In this document: one piece after another, positions 13,885 to 20,664 of the stretch
Position numbering within the stretch: the first letter of the stretch is position 1
How the letters are laid out: every line of letters begins with the position of its first letter
Source: a virus
Direction: 5' to 3' (one strand)
DNA length: 24,843 bases
Virus record (IMG/VR): IMGVR_UViG_3300046463_000849
Location: 1 to 24,843 of that record
Made by a program: the position numbers and the translations under genes
Notes under the pieces: generated by a model
The model's database searches: none
What the model was told of the DNA's origin: nothing
Seen by the model: only the letters and a program-made list of their open reading frames with translations

Positions 13885-14277
13885 TTACGGCAGCGTGAGG
13901 ACCGCTACCTGCAGCTCCTTGTCGGAATAGTCGATAAAGAGCACATTCCCGGTCTGTGCCCAGCCAGGGGACTTGAAGGGACCGAAGATTGCGATAGGAA
14001 CCGCGGCGGAGGCGGGCTTAACCGAGTAGGTCTCGATGTCGCCGGCGCGGTTCAGCGAATCCACGATGCTGGTGAAGCTGATCGTGTGCGCGATCGTGCC
14101 GCTGTTGTACGCGAGGACCATCGTCTTCCCGTCGATCAGAGCGGTCTGACGGCTTATCGCGACGTCGCTTGTCGAGGTGAAGGAGGGTGTGGCCGCGTCG
14201 CTCCCGATCGGCAGCGTCGGGTAGGACGTCAAGAGACTGACGCCGGCGGCATTTGCGACGATGTTGGTGCGTGCCAT
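13885..14277 (-). CDS. Small virion protein of unknown function
   Basis: A 130-residue beta-rich protein starting MARTNIVANAAGVSLLTSYP. It is Ser/Thr/Ala-rich, has no cysteine, no membrane segment and no catalytic motif, and ends YSDKELQVAVLTLP. ATG at 14277 has AGGGAG eight bases upstream. A 125-base non-coding gap separates it from the LamG gene. Composition and place suggest a decoration or surface component, but the function is unknown. Confidence 0.65.
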   Translation of the reverse strand: MARTNIVANAAGVSLLTSYPTLPIGSDAATPSFTSTSDVAISRQTALIDGKTMVLAYNSGTIAHTISFTSIVDSLNRAGDIETYSVKPASAAVPIAIFGPFKSPGWAQTGNVLFIDYSDKELQVAVLTLP

Positions 14278-14402
14278 GGTTTTTGCTCCCTGTGGAAAAG
14301 GGGTTGCTGGGTGTTTGGGTTTGCGCCGCCGAGGGCGTTTATGCGGGAGAGGGTGCGTGAGGTGGCCGGATGGTCCTGGCGCGGTAGACGCTGCCGGGGG
14401 CT

Positions 14403-15194
14403 TTAGTCGCTCGGGCTGGTGCTCGCGTTGGTCAGAGAGCCGGTTAGAGTGAAAGCACCGCCCGTTCCGAGGTTCGGCTGCCCGAAGGCCGAGGCGTCGT
14501 CGGAGAAAAAGATTGCTGGAGCTGTTCCCGTTGGCGTCGAGCCGTCCGCACCAAGATCGACGGGTTTGATGCCAGCGGTCACGAACTTATCGAGCGTCGC
14601 AGATGGGATATCACCCGCGATAAGTAATGATTGACCAGGAGCTATCCATAAATCAGCAACATCTCCGATAAATTCATCACCCCCAAAAGTATCCGCGCCG
14701 ACCATAAATGACAAACCATTGAAGGCTATCGTAAACGGTGCACCGTTAAAGATCGCAGTCCCGGCATCAACTCGGTCGAGATATAGTTTTGCAATTCCCG
14801 CTCCGCTGACATCCATACTCAAAAGCACGTGATGCCAGATGTCTAGGGAGATTGCGACGCCCGTCGTATCAATCGAAGCATTGTCGGTGTTCGCCGCGTT
14901 AGCAATATTCTGCGTAAACAGGGAAGATGGGCCGGCAGCCTGCCCAAATCCACAAGTGGAAAGATAAATTCCGGCGGGGTCTACAGTCCAAAGTTGCGCT
15001 GATGCCGCGATAACATGACGACGAAACCAAAATGATACCGAGAGAAGCCCGCTGTCCGTCGCGGTCAAACTGTTTATATTTAGAAACTGACTACCATCGA
15101 AATGCACCGCCTTTGCGACATAGGGAGCACCGCCACCCGCGGCGCTTAGCGCCGCGACCGGTGCTACGAGCCCCCGGTGCGCGGGCAGCAGCAT
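14403..15194 (-). CDS. LamG/concanavalin A-like lectin-domain virion protein
   Basis: A 263-residue protein. Residues about 28-205 fit a laminin-G/concanavalin-type jelly roll: KAVHFDGSQFLNINSL, GLLSVSFWFRRHV, LDIWHHVLLSMDVSGAGIAK, LYLDRVDAGTAIFNG, FMVGADTFGGDEFIGDVADL. The C-terminal 60 residues (KPVDLGADGSTPTGTAPAIF; FTLTGSLTNASTSPSD) are a conserved-looking extension of this phage family. It would bind polysaccharide or glycans on the host or environment, displayed on the virion (inference). Start ATG at 15194 overlaps the upstream stop. The middle of the gene is less G/C-rich than its surroundings (28 of 60 G/C at 14641-14700 versus 41 of 60 at 15601-15660), a sign of separate origin. Confidence 0.8.
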   Translation of the reverse strand: MLLPAHRGLVAPVAALSAAGGGAPYVAKAVHFDGSQFLNINSLTATDSGLLSVSFWFRRHVIAASAQLWTVDPAGIYLSTCGFGQAAGPSSLFTQNIANAANTDNASIDTTGVAISLDIWHHVLLSMDVSGAGIAKLYLDRVDAGTAIFNGAPFTIAFNGLSFMVGADTFGGDEFIGDVADLWIAPGQSLLIAGDIPSATLDKFVTAGIKPVDLGADGSTPTGTAPAIFFSDDASAFGQPNLGTGGAFTLTGSLTNASTSPSD

Positions 15195-15682
15195 CAGGTG
15201 AAGTTCCCCACCCCGATCGCTGTCACGTTGGCGCCAGTCGTGATCTTCCAGCCTGGTGTCGTCGCATTACGTGATCTGATCCCGAGCGGAACAAAGAAGG
15301 AGATCAGCGTAGAAAGAGGGGTGGTGCCCCCGCCGGCGAAGATCGAGATGGCCGAGCCGTTGCCGTCCTTGATCGACACGGCGCCCGCTGCGGTCGTTCC
15401 AGGCACGATGAGGACCCCGGAGAGATAGTCGCCGACACCGCCGGTCGCGCCGAGGATCTGGTCGGTCTGCGAGGCGGCGACGATTTCATATTCGCCGTCG
15501 TTGATGTCCGTCAGCCAGACCTTGTTGGTCGTCCCCGGAGTGGTCTGGGAGATGGCTACGTCCCCGATCGTGATCGCCGGGTTGTCCGCGAGCTGCACGA
15601 CCTCGGCCCAGGTGCCGTCGCCCATGTCCTTGAGGCGCTTGGTTATGCCGGTCTCGGGGACGACTACCAATTTATCCGCCAT
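15194..15682 (-). CDS. Virion surface protein of unknown function, beta-rich
   Basis: A 162-residue Gly/Thr/Ile-rich protein: MADKLVVVPETGITKRLKDM, then ATGGVGDYLSGVLIVPGTTA, VSIKDGNGSAISIFAGGG and PGWKITTGANVTAIGVGNFT. The DYLxGVLIVP...VSIKDGxGSAI pattern is one I associate with small phage structural proteins. There is no enzyme motif. ATG at 15682 has GGGGGAG six bases upstream. The stop shares a base with the start of the LamG gene (TGATG), so the two are probably made together. An attachment or scaffold partner for the lectin-like protein is a reasonable guess. Confidence 0.7.
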   Translation of the reverse strand: MADKLVVVPETGITKRLKDMGDGTWAEVVQLADNPAITIGDVAISQTTPGTTNKVWLTDINDGEYEIVAASQTDQILGATGGVGDYLSGVLIVPGTTAAGAVSIKDGNGSAISIFAGGGTTPLSTLISFFVPLGIRSRNATTPGWKITTGANVTAIGVGNFT

Positions 15683-15697
15683 GCGGCTCCCCCTGAC

Positions 15698-16072
15698 CTA
15701 TAGATTGAAATCGCCGCGGCATTCGAGTTCGATGCGCACGATCACATCGCCGATCGAGAGCGGGCTGACGATCTCGATGTTGTTGTTCTTGCCGCCGATC
15801 ACCAGCCGGTCGTCCTTTTGCGGAAGGCCTGGCCAGTTCGCTTTCCTGAGGCCGGTCGGCGAGAGGATGACCCGGGTGTTCGGCGCCTCGCCGCTCATCG
15901 GAACCAGCTCTTGCGGATGGTGGGCATCGACCCGGGCCCGAAAATCCGCCGAAAACGACACCGTCCGGTTGCCGGTATCCGGGTCCGCTATGAGGCGCTG
16001 GAGTTGCACCGTGTCGCCAAGGCGTGTCAACTCACGATCCAAATCGGCGATGCACCTCGACGCCTCGCTCAT
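15698..16072 (-). CDS. Head-closure / head-tail joining protein
   Basis: A 124-residue protein that follows the connector with a 4-base ATGA overlap. It begins with a helical segment (ASRCIADLDRELTRLGDTVQ) and continues as a small beta barrel: VSFSADFRARVDAHHPQELV, NTRVILSPTGLRKANWPG, DDRLVIGGKNNNIEIVSP, IVRIELECRGDF. Size, fold pattern and position match head-closure or stopper proteins (SPP1 gp16/HK97 gp7 role), which cap the connector before tail attachment. This assignment rests on position and pattern, not a diagnostic motif. Confidence 0.65.
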   Translation of the reverse strand: MSEASRCIADLDRELTRLGDTVQLQRLIADPDTGNRTVSFSADFRARVDAHHPQELVPMSGEAPNTRVILSPTGLRKANWPGLPQKDDRLVIGGKNNNIEIVSPLSIGDVIVRIELECRGDFNL

Positions 16073-16746
16073 GCGGTAACCGGGACGCGGTAGGGCAGGA
16101 GGAGCTGTGCGATGTCGGGGGGGATGTTGCTTCCCGTCGCGGCCGGGCCGTATTGACGCTCGACGACGCCGGGAATGTTGATCTGGCGCTCGGCCGGGTC
16201 CCGGCCGCGCAGGTAGAAGCGATAGGTCACCATTCTGAGGACCGCGAGCGCGACGTCGAACGGGATCGGCTGGTAGCCCGCCTCGTAGACGACCGTCGTC
16301 ATGCTCGGGTCCCAGGTCGTCGGGTACAGAAGCGTCTTGCTGAGGCGGACCAGCTGGCCGCTCTCGGCCATGAGCTTGTAGTCGATGCCGTCGACGAGGA
16401 CTGTCGCCGTGCCGGGCGGGTCGACCACCGTCAAGGAATCGATGCCGACGATCGGCCAGTGCGAGAGCTGCAGGGTGTCGAGCTGTCCCGGCACCTGATA
16501 GGGATAGGCGTCGCGTTCCGGGTAGATGATGTCCTGCACCGTTTCGACGGCGAACGTGTTCCGGGGCGAGACGCGGTTGCAGAACCTCGCGGCGATCGCC
16601 GACGCCTCGCTGATGGCCCGCTTCAGGAAGGTATCGCTCGACTCGTCGTCCGCGGCGATGTCGAGTTCGTCCTTCACCGTTGCGAGATCGGTGAGGTCCC
16701 TGTTCCCGGCCTGGGACTGGATCGTCGTGACGACGGAAAGGGCCAT
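16069..16746 (-). CDS. Head-tail connector protein (HK97 gp6-like)
   Basis: A 225-residue protein with the pattern of gp6-like connectors that bind below the portal ring: TDLATVKDELDI near residue 18, then SDTFLKRAISEASAIAARFC, and a following beta region (ETVQDIIYPERDAYPYQVPG; LSHWPIVGIDSLTVVD). The C-terminal half contains MTTVVYEAGYQPIPFDVALA followed by VLRMVTYRFYLRGRDP, also typical. ATG at 16746 is chosen because the family homology begins directly after it; AGAGG lies very close to it. The frame extends to 16800 but overlaps the upstream gene. It overlaps the next gene by ATGA, indicating coupling. Confidence 0.85.
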   Translation of the reverse strand: MALSVVTTIQSQAGNRDLTDLATVKDELDIAADDESSDTFLKRAISEASAIAARFCNRVSPRNTFAVETVQDIIYPERDAYPYQVPGQLDTLQLSHWPIVGIDSLTVVDPPGTATVLVDGIDYKLMAESGQLVRLSKTLLYPTTWDPSMTTVVYEAGYQPIPFDVALAVLRMVTYRFYLRGRDPAERQINIPGVVERQYGPAATGSNIPPDIAQLLLPYRVPVTA

Positions 16747-16750
16747 GCCT

Positions 16751-17263
16751 CTAGGCGCCGACCGCCATCCAGTTGACGACGTCGCCCGTGGTAACGGCAT
16801 AGGTCGAGCCGTCGGCGACGGTCAGGGTGCCACCGGAGACGCTGACATGCGCGTCGGCCGTGACCACTGCGCCCGAGCGCAGGATCTGCACGAATTGCGC
16901 GACAACCGTCGTGGCGCCCGTCACGATGTCGAGCGTATGCGCCCCCGCCTCGCCACCCGATACCGTGTGCCGCGCCGCGCGCACCGCCCCCGAACTGACG
17001 AGCCGGTTTGCCCCGACGCCGAATGTCGTCACATTGAGCGCGTCGAGCGCCTTGTTCGCGTCGACGACGAGAGCCTTCGAGGCCGCCGTGGTGCCGGGAG
17101 TGACGGAATGCAGGGTGTTGAGTTCGGTGGCCGTCGCGGTTGTCCCGGTCGGCGCCAGGGCCGCGTCCGCGACCGCCTCGTCGATGACATCCGAAAGGAC
17201 GACCGGCACCGGATATCCCATGGCGCCGGTCGCCGAGACGGTCTGCGTGCGATCTAGCGCCAT
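16751..17263 (-). CDS. Beta-rich virion structural protein (head-fibre/decoration type)
   Basis: A 170-residue protein with the motif TATELNTLHSVTPGTTAASK followed by ALVVDANKALDALNVTTFGV, a pattern common in phage structural proteins where a trimeric coil or fibre repeat leads into a beta domain. The rest is Thr/Val/Gly-rich and ends with a short SGGTLTVADGSTYAV beta stretch. There is no catalytic motif. ATG at 17263 has GGGAG eight bases upstream, embedded in the palindrome GGGAGTTCTCCC. It precedes the connector gene by four bases. The exact virion location is unknown. Confidence 0.7.
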   Translation of the reverse strand: MALDRTQTVSATGAMGYPVPVVLSDVIDEAVADAALAPTGTTATATELNTLHSVTPGTTAASKALVVDANKALDALNVTTFGVGANRLVSSGAVRAARHTVSGGEAGAHTLDIVTGATTVVAQFVQILRSGAVVTADAHVSVSGGTLTVADGSTYAVTTGDVVNWMAVGA

Positions 17264-17305
17264 GGGGAGAACTCCCGGATAATGCGTTTACAGGTCGGAG
17301 CCGGT

Positions 17306-17671
17306 TTAGGGGCCGGCAGCCGTTGGCGCGTCCTGCGTGGTAATGGTCGCGCCCGCTACGTCGGCGGTGATGTCGCCGGGCGCCGCCGGTACGGGATAGT
17401 CGACGCCAATCTCCAGAGCCACGTCGCCGGCGCTGTCGCGAACCGTGAGGACCATCCCCATTGTCGCTGCGCTCGGCAGGGTCAGGGCGTTGACGGCAAG
17501 CGTCGGCTCGCCGTTGGCGTCCGTGCCGATGACGCCGGGAACCACCGCCGGGAGGCTGGAATCGACGCTGAACACGTCGCCGGCGGGGACCGCTTCGACC
17601 GAACCATCGGCGGCCTTGAGCCCGATGCGGACGGTGTAGACGTCGGTCGGCTTCAGAACGATCTTGTCCAT
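17306..17671 (-). CDS. Small Ig-like/beta-sandwich virion protein
   Basis: A 121-residue protein starting MDKIVLKPTDVYTVRIGLKA. The sequence is beta-rich, with VEAVPAGDVFSVDSSLPAVV, TLAVNALTLPSA and GMVLTVRDSAGDVALEIGVD, resembling an Ig-like (big-domain) fold, ending ADVAGATITTQDAPTAAGP. The last 19 residues match 12 of 19 positions of the neighbour's tail. No enzyme motif or signal peptide is seen. ATG at 17671 with GGAG nine bases upstream. A decoration or surface role is inferred from composition and location between head genes. Confidence 0.7.
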   Translation of the reverse strand: MDKIVLKPTDVYTVRIGLKAADGSVEAVPAGDVFSVDSSLPAVVPGVIGTDANGEPTLAVNALTLPSAATMGMVLTVRDSAGDVALEIGVDYPVPAAPGDITADVAGATITTQDAPTAAGP

Positions 17672-17717
17672 GTTTTCTTACTCCGGGTTTTGTGTGGGGA
17701 TTTCAGTCAGCCCGCAA

Positions 17718-17744
17718 GCCCCGCAGGGGTCATCAATGCGGGGC
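17718..17744 (-). other. Intergenic inverted repeat (8-bp stem)
   Basis: GCCCCGCA (17718-17725) and TGCGGGGC (17737-17744) are perfect reverse complements around an 11-base loop. They lie in the 91-base gap between two virion-block genes. There is no T tract on either side, so an mRNA stabiliser or processing hairpin is more likely than a terminator. Confidence 0.4.
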
Positions 17745-17762
17745 CGAAAGGGGAAATGGCGG

Positions 17763-18233
17763 CTATGGTCCAGCCGTGGTCGGCGACACCTGTATCGTCA
17801 CGACGGCGCCCGCTACGTCGAGGGTGATCTGCCGGGGCCTTTCGACATCGAACACACCGGCCACCATGCCGAGTTCGGCGATTTCCGCTTCCAGCGCATC
17901 GTAGAGCGCGGGCCTGATCGGGATCTTCTCGCCGGCCGCGAAATCCTGGTCCTCCAGGACGCCGATCCCGTCGAGCGCCGCGAGCATCTCCTCGATCGCG
18001 GCCTGCCGACCGCGGTGCTCCGCCAGGAGCCCCCGCAACGCCCTTTGGTGTTCGGCACCGGCGGTAGCGGGTGACGCGGCGTGTGTCTCTCTCAGAACCG
18101 TCTTCGCCTGCGGCAGCAATGCGTAAAGCTCGTGCACGGCCGCGTCGAGATAGAGCGTCCCAAGGGGTTCGCCGTCGGCCTCCGCCATTTCGGTGGCGCG
18201 CGCGTGGATCAATGCTCGCAGGCGCTCAAACAT
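17763..18233 (-). CDS. Unknown virion-block protein with helical body and shared C-terminal tail
   Basis: A 156-residue protein I do not recognise. Residues 1-115 look alpha-helical and charged (MFERLRALIHARATEMAEAD; RGLLAEHRGRQAAIEEMLAAL). The last 30 switch to a beta-like segment ending LDVAGAVVTIQVSPTTAGP, closely similar to the end of the next protein (17306-17671). The ATG at 18233 overlaps the zinc-ribbon gene by 8 bases and has GAGGGG upstream, so translation is probably coupled. The tail could be a common docking segment for a virion partner (inference). Confidence 0.75.
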   Translation of the reverse strand: MFERLRALIHARATEMAEADGEPLGTLYLDAAVHELYALLPQAKTVLRETHAASPATAGAEHQRALRGLLAEHRGRQAAIEEMLAALDGIGVLEDQDFAAGEKIPIRPALYDALEAEIAELGMVAGVFDVERPRQITLDVAGAVVTIQVSPTTAGP

Positions 18234-18642
18234 CGTGAACCCCTCGGGTCATGTACCGCTTCCCCGGCCGCGTCTCGACCGGTTCTGCGTCTTCAGGCGG
18301 CTTCGCCTTCACCGGGAACGGGCCCGAATCTCTGGCGGTATCCTCTTCGACAAGACGTGCGGCAACCTCGTCCGGGAGGACACGGGTCTCCCCTGCCTTG
18401 TGCGGCGCCATGTCTTTGGTGAAGGTCACGAGCCGCATGAATACCTCCTGAGAAATCTCGACGCCCGGTGCGCTAAACCACGTCTGGATATGACGACCGC
18501 CATCGTCGCAATCCGGGCAGAGGCTTTCGATCAGGCGGACCTCAGCAGGCAAAGCGCCGAGGATCCTGCGCGGCAAGGTCTTATATTGCCGACAGCAGGG
18601 GCATTCGAGCGTCACGTCGGTTTTAATGTCGAACGGTTTAAT
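18226..18642 (-). CDS. Small zinc-ribbon-like protein, probable ATT start
   Basis: The frame encodes about 138 residues. Near the N-terminus it has ECPCCRQ (about residues 13-19) and, some 30 residues later, CPDCDDGG: a CxxC...CxxC zinc-ribbon pattern. The rest is hydrophilic and proline-rich. No enzymatic function is recognisable. There is no ATG or GTG at a suitable position: the frame overlaps the glycosyltransferase end, and the best signal is AGGAGG followed six bases later by ATT at 18642, overlapping the glycosyltransferase TAA. ATT is a rare but known bacterial start. GTG eight codons later (no SD) and ATG at 18681 (inside the upstream gene) are alternatives. It overlaps the next gene by 8 bases. 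Confidence 0.65.
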   Translation of the reverse strand: MKPFDIKTDVTLECPCCRQYKTLPRRILGALPAEVRLIESLCPDCDDGGRHIQTWFSAPGVEISQEVFMRLVTFTKDMAPHKAGETRVLPDEVAARLVEEDTARDSGPFPVKAKPPEDAEPVETRPGKRYMTRGVHDV

Positions 18643-20095
18643 CGGCCGCCTCCTGCAGCGCTGGCGCCGGTGTGAGGGCATCGGCGAACTTGCCCTTGAA
18701 TTCGGTCTCGCCGCAGTGGCCGAGCTCGATCTCCGGGTCGGCCCAGACCTTGCCGCCGACCGAGCGCCAGAGCTCGCAAAACTGGTAATCCTCGCCGCCG
18801 TCATCCTCGCCAAAACGGAAAAAGCGATGATACCGGGAGCGGGGCTCTTCGGGGAGGCCGGGAAGGTCGATCTTGAGGTCGGGCCGGGCGGCGACAATCC
18901 GATCCAGCGCCTCGCGGGCGACCTTCAGAAACCCGGTGCCGATCGAATGGACTTCGACGGCGCCCATGGCGTCCTGGTTGATCTCGTGGTTCGAGGAGGG
19001 GAAAAGCCGCGCGCACCATTGCGTCTCTTCGGTCTTACGCCGGCCGACGGCTCCGATCACCTCCTTGTCGGACGCGAGGAGCCGGGCGACGCCGTTGGGC
19101 TCCCAACTCATGTCGGCGTCGACATAGAGGAGGTCGGTGAAGTCTGATGCGAGAAACCACGCCGCCAGTTCGTTTCTCGCCTTCGGCAGGTTCGAGCAGC
19201 CGGCGAGAAAGAGCGTGCGGTTACGCACGCCGAGGCGGTCGAGCGTCGTCTTCGTGTCAACGAGGGATCGTGTGTACTGCCAGGCCGTGTCGCGGTGAAC
19301 CGGCGTGCAGATCATCACCGAGCGCGACCGGGCGCGCTCCAGCCGGCGCAATGCCTCGGTGTCGTCGTCATCCTCCGGGGCTTCCGGTGAGAACTGGCGC
19401 AGGTATTCGGCGACCCGCGCGAAGACGTGCGGGCGGTCCTCCTTCGCCCATTCCTGAAGCCGCCTGCCGTCGGCCTCGATCGAACTCTTCGAGGCATAGC
19501 TGGCGGCATAGGTCGCGTCATTGGGCGCCTTGCCGTTGAGGACGTGGCTGTGCTCGGCCTTGACATCCATCAGGATCTTCCAGCACCCGAAGCGCCGGCC
19601 GATGTCCTCGATGATGTCGTCGGCGTAGAAGGACCAGAGCCCGGGGAGGAACCAGAACCCCATTGCCTCGAGAAACCCGAGGTCGAAGACGCTGGTCGGC
19701 GACAGCCGTGATCGCAGTGGGTCGGCGTCGCTCTGCCAGCAGTCGTTCGCCGAGACGATTTTGGTGCGGCCCTTCAGTTCGGCGAGGAGCCGCCGGTCCC
19801 ATCCCGGCGTCGAGGGGATCGCGTCGTCGGCCATGCAGCCGAGCCAGGAGGAGCGAGGAGTTCGCGGCGAGGCGCAGACATCTTCAAGGAATTCCTGGCA
19901 GGCCCCGTTGAAGCCGAGATTTTTGGGCAACACCCGGGAGGACCAGTTCGAGGGATACCGCACGCCGGCGTATTTCTCGCGCTGGTCCGCGCCGTTGATC
20001 AGAACCAGCCCGGGCGAGGTCATACCGGTCTCGACGCAGGCATCGAGCACCTGTTGGAGCCGCTCCGGGCGGTTCATGGTAGGCAGGATGAACAT
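18638..20095 (-). CDS. Two-domain GT-A-type glycosyltransferase
   Basis: This 485-residue protein appears to carry two nucleotide-sugar transferase-like domains. Domain 1 (residues 1-205) starts MFILPTMNRPERL, typical of a GT-A first strand, and has NLGFNGACQEF, an acidic CMADDAIP (about 88-94), FYADD (157-160) and a late EHSH. A charged linker (EAPEDDDDTEAL) follows. Domain 2 (residues 258-470) starts VMICTPVHRDTAW, has the DxD-type motif YVDADMSWEP (324-333), a GTGFLKVAREAL segment, EDYQFCELWRSVGGKVWADP and GHCGETEFKGKF, the order seen in phage-encoded GT-A proteins. It would transfer a sugar in the cytoplasm to a virion protein or a host surface precursor; the acceptor is unknown. Start: ATG at 20095 with GGAGG 12 bases upstream, 19 bases after the previous gene. 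Its presence inside a head operon is unusual. Confidence 0.85.
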   Translation of the reverse strand: MFILPTMNRPERLQQVLDACVETGMTSPGLVLINGADQREKYAGVRYPSNWSSRVLPKNLGFNGACQEFLEDVCASPRTPRSSWLGCMADDAIPSTPGWDRRLLAELKGRTKIVSANDCWQSDADPLRSRLSPTSVFDLGFLEAMGFWFLPGLWSFYADDIIEDIGRRFGCWKILMDVKAEHSHVLNGKAPNDATYAASYASKSSIEADGRRLQEWAKEDRPHVFARVAEYLRQFSPEAPEDDDDTEALRRLERARSRSVMICTPVHRDTAWQYTRSLVDTKTTLDRLGVRNRTLFLAGCSNLPKARNELAAWFLASDFTDLLYVDADMSWEPNGVARLLASDKEVIGAVGRRKTEETQWCARLFPSSNHEINQDAMGAVEVHSIGTGFLKVAREALDRIVAARPDLKIDLPGLPEEPRSRYHRFFRFGEDDGGEDYQFCELWRSVGGKVWADPEIELGHCGETEFKGKFADALTPAPALQEAAD

Positions 20096-20114
20096 GGGCG
20101 CAGGGGTCCTCCGA

Positions 20115-20597
20115 TCAGGTCGGGGCGGGCAGCCGGTCGAACCCGGCCAGGGTCGCGACGATGATCGCGACCGCCGTGTCGGTGCCGCTGGCCGAGAGGT
20201 TCGGCACGATATCGGCCCGAATGTACCGCTTTGCCGACGAGAGGTTGACGTTGATCGAGCTGTGCGAGTTGACGACACCGCCCCCCGAAACTCCGGTCGC
20301 GACAGTGACCCCGGCGGCGCTCGCGTAGGTGGCGAAGGTGCTGTTGTCGGCCGAATCGAGGATCGTCCAGGCGAGCGTCAGCGTCGCACCGCTCGCCAGC
20401 GTCGTCCCGAAGAGCGCGGTGAACTTCGCCGAGAGCGCGGGCGAACCCGCTCCCCCTGAAAGCACGGCCTCCCGGTCGATCGAGATGCCGGTGAGGGTCG
20501 TGTTGTCGCCGGTGCCGGCGGCGGTCCACACCAGAGGGGTTGAGGCGACCCGGTTTTCGACGACCGAGCCGATGTCTTTCTGAATGACCATGTCCAT
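20115..20597 (-). CDS. Small beta-rich virion protein next to capsid (probable decoration/head protein)
   Basis: A 160-residue protein of unknown exact function. It begins MDMVIQKDIGSVVENRV and is rich in Thr, Ser, Gly and Ala with alternating hydrophobic residues; it ends AGFDRLPAPT. Similar proteins occur directly after the major capsid gene in phages of alphaproteobacteria and are usually left unnamed; a head-decoration role is inferred from position. There are no cysteines, TM segments or signal peptide. The ATG at 20597 is chosen because GGAG lies 7 bases upstream; that SD is inside the palindrome CGGAGAACTCCG that touches the ATG. A longer frame to 20747 would run back into the capsid gene and has a low-complexity Arg/Ser N-terminus, so it was rejected. 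Confidence 0.75.
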   Translation of the reverse strand: MDMVIQKDIGSVVENRVASTPLVWTAAGTGDNTTLTGISIDREAVLSGGAGSPALSAKFTALFGTTLASGATLTLAWTILDSADNSTFATYASAAGVTVATGVSGGGVVNSHSSINVNLSSAKRYIRADIVPNLSASGTDTAVAIIVATLAGFDRLPAPT

Positions 20598-20609
20598 CGG
20601 AGTTCTCCG

Positions 20610-20646
20610 AAAAATAAGGAAACGATGGGCCGGACGGCGCCGGCCC
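20610..20646 (-). terminator. Terminator-like hairpin after major capsid gene
   Basis: Just after the capsid stop, minus-strand RNA can form GGGCCGG-(6 nt)-CCGGCCC, a perfect 7-bp G/C stem (20627-20646), followed four bases later by the T-rich stretch TTTCCTTATTTTT (20610-20622). This resembles a partial Rho-independent terminator that would lower transcription of later genes relative to capsid. The gap before the T tract makes it imperfect. Confidence 0.45.
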
Positions 20647-20664
20647 CGGGAGGGGCGCGGCGTC

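Noticed and set aside
16024-16776. A 250-codon plus-strand frame opposite the connector gene.
   Set aside because: Mirror of the gp6-like gene; no RBS, and the Arg/Asp/Val-rich protein has no domain.
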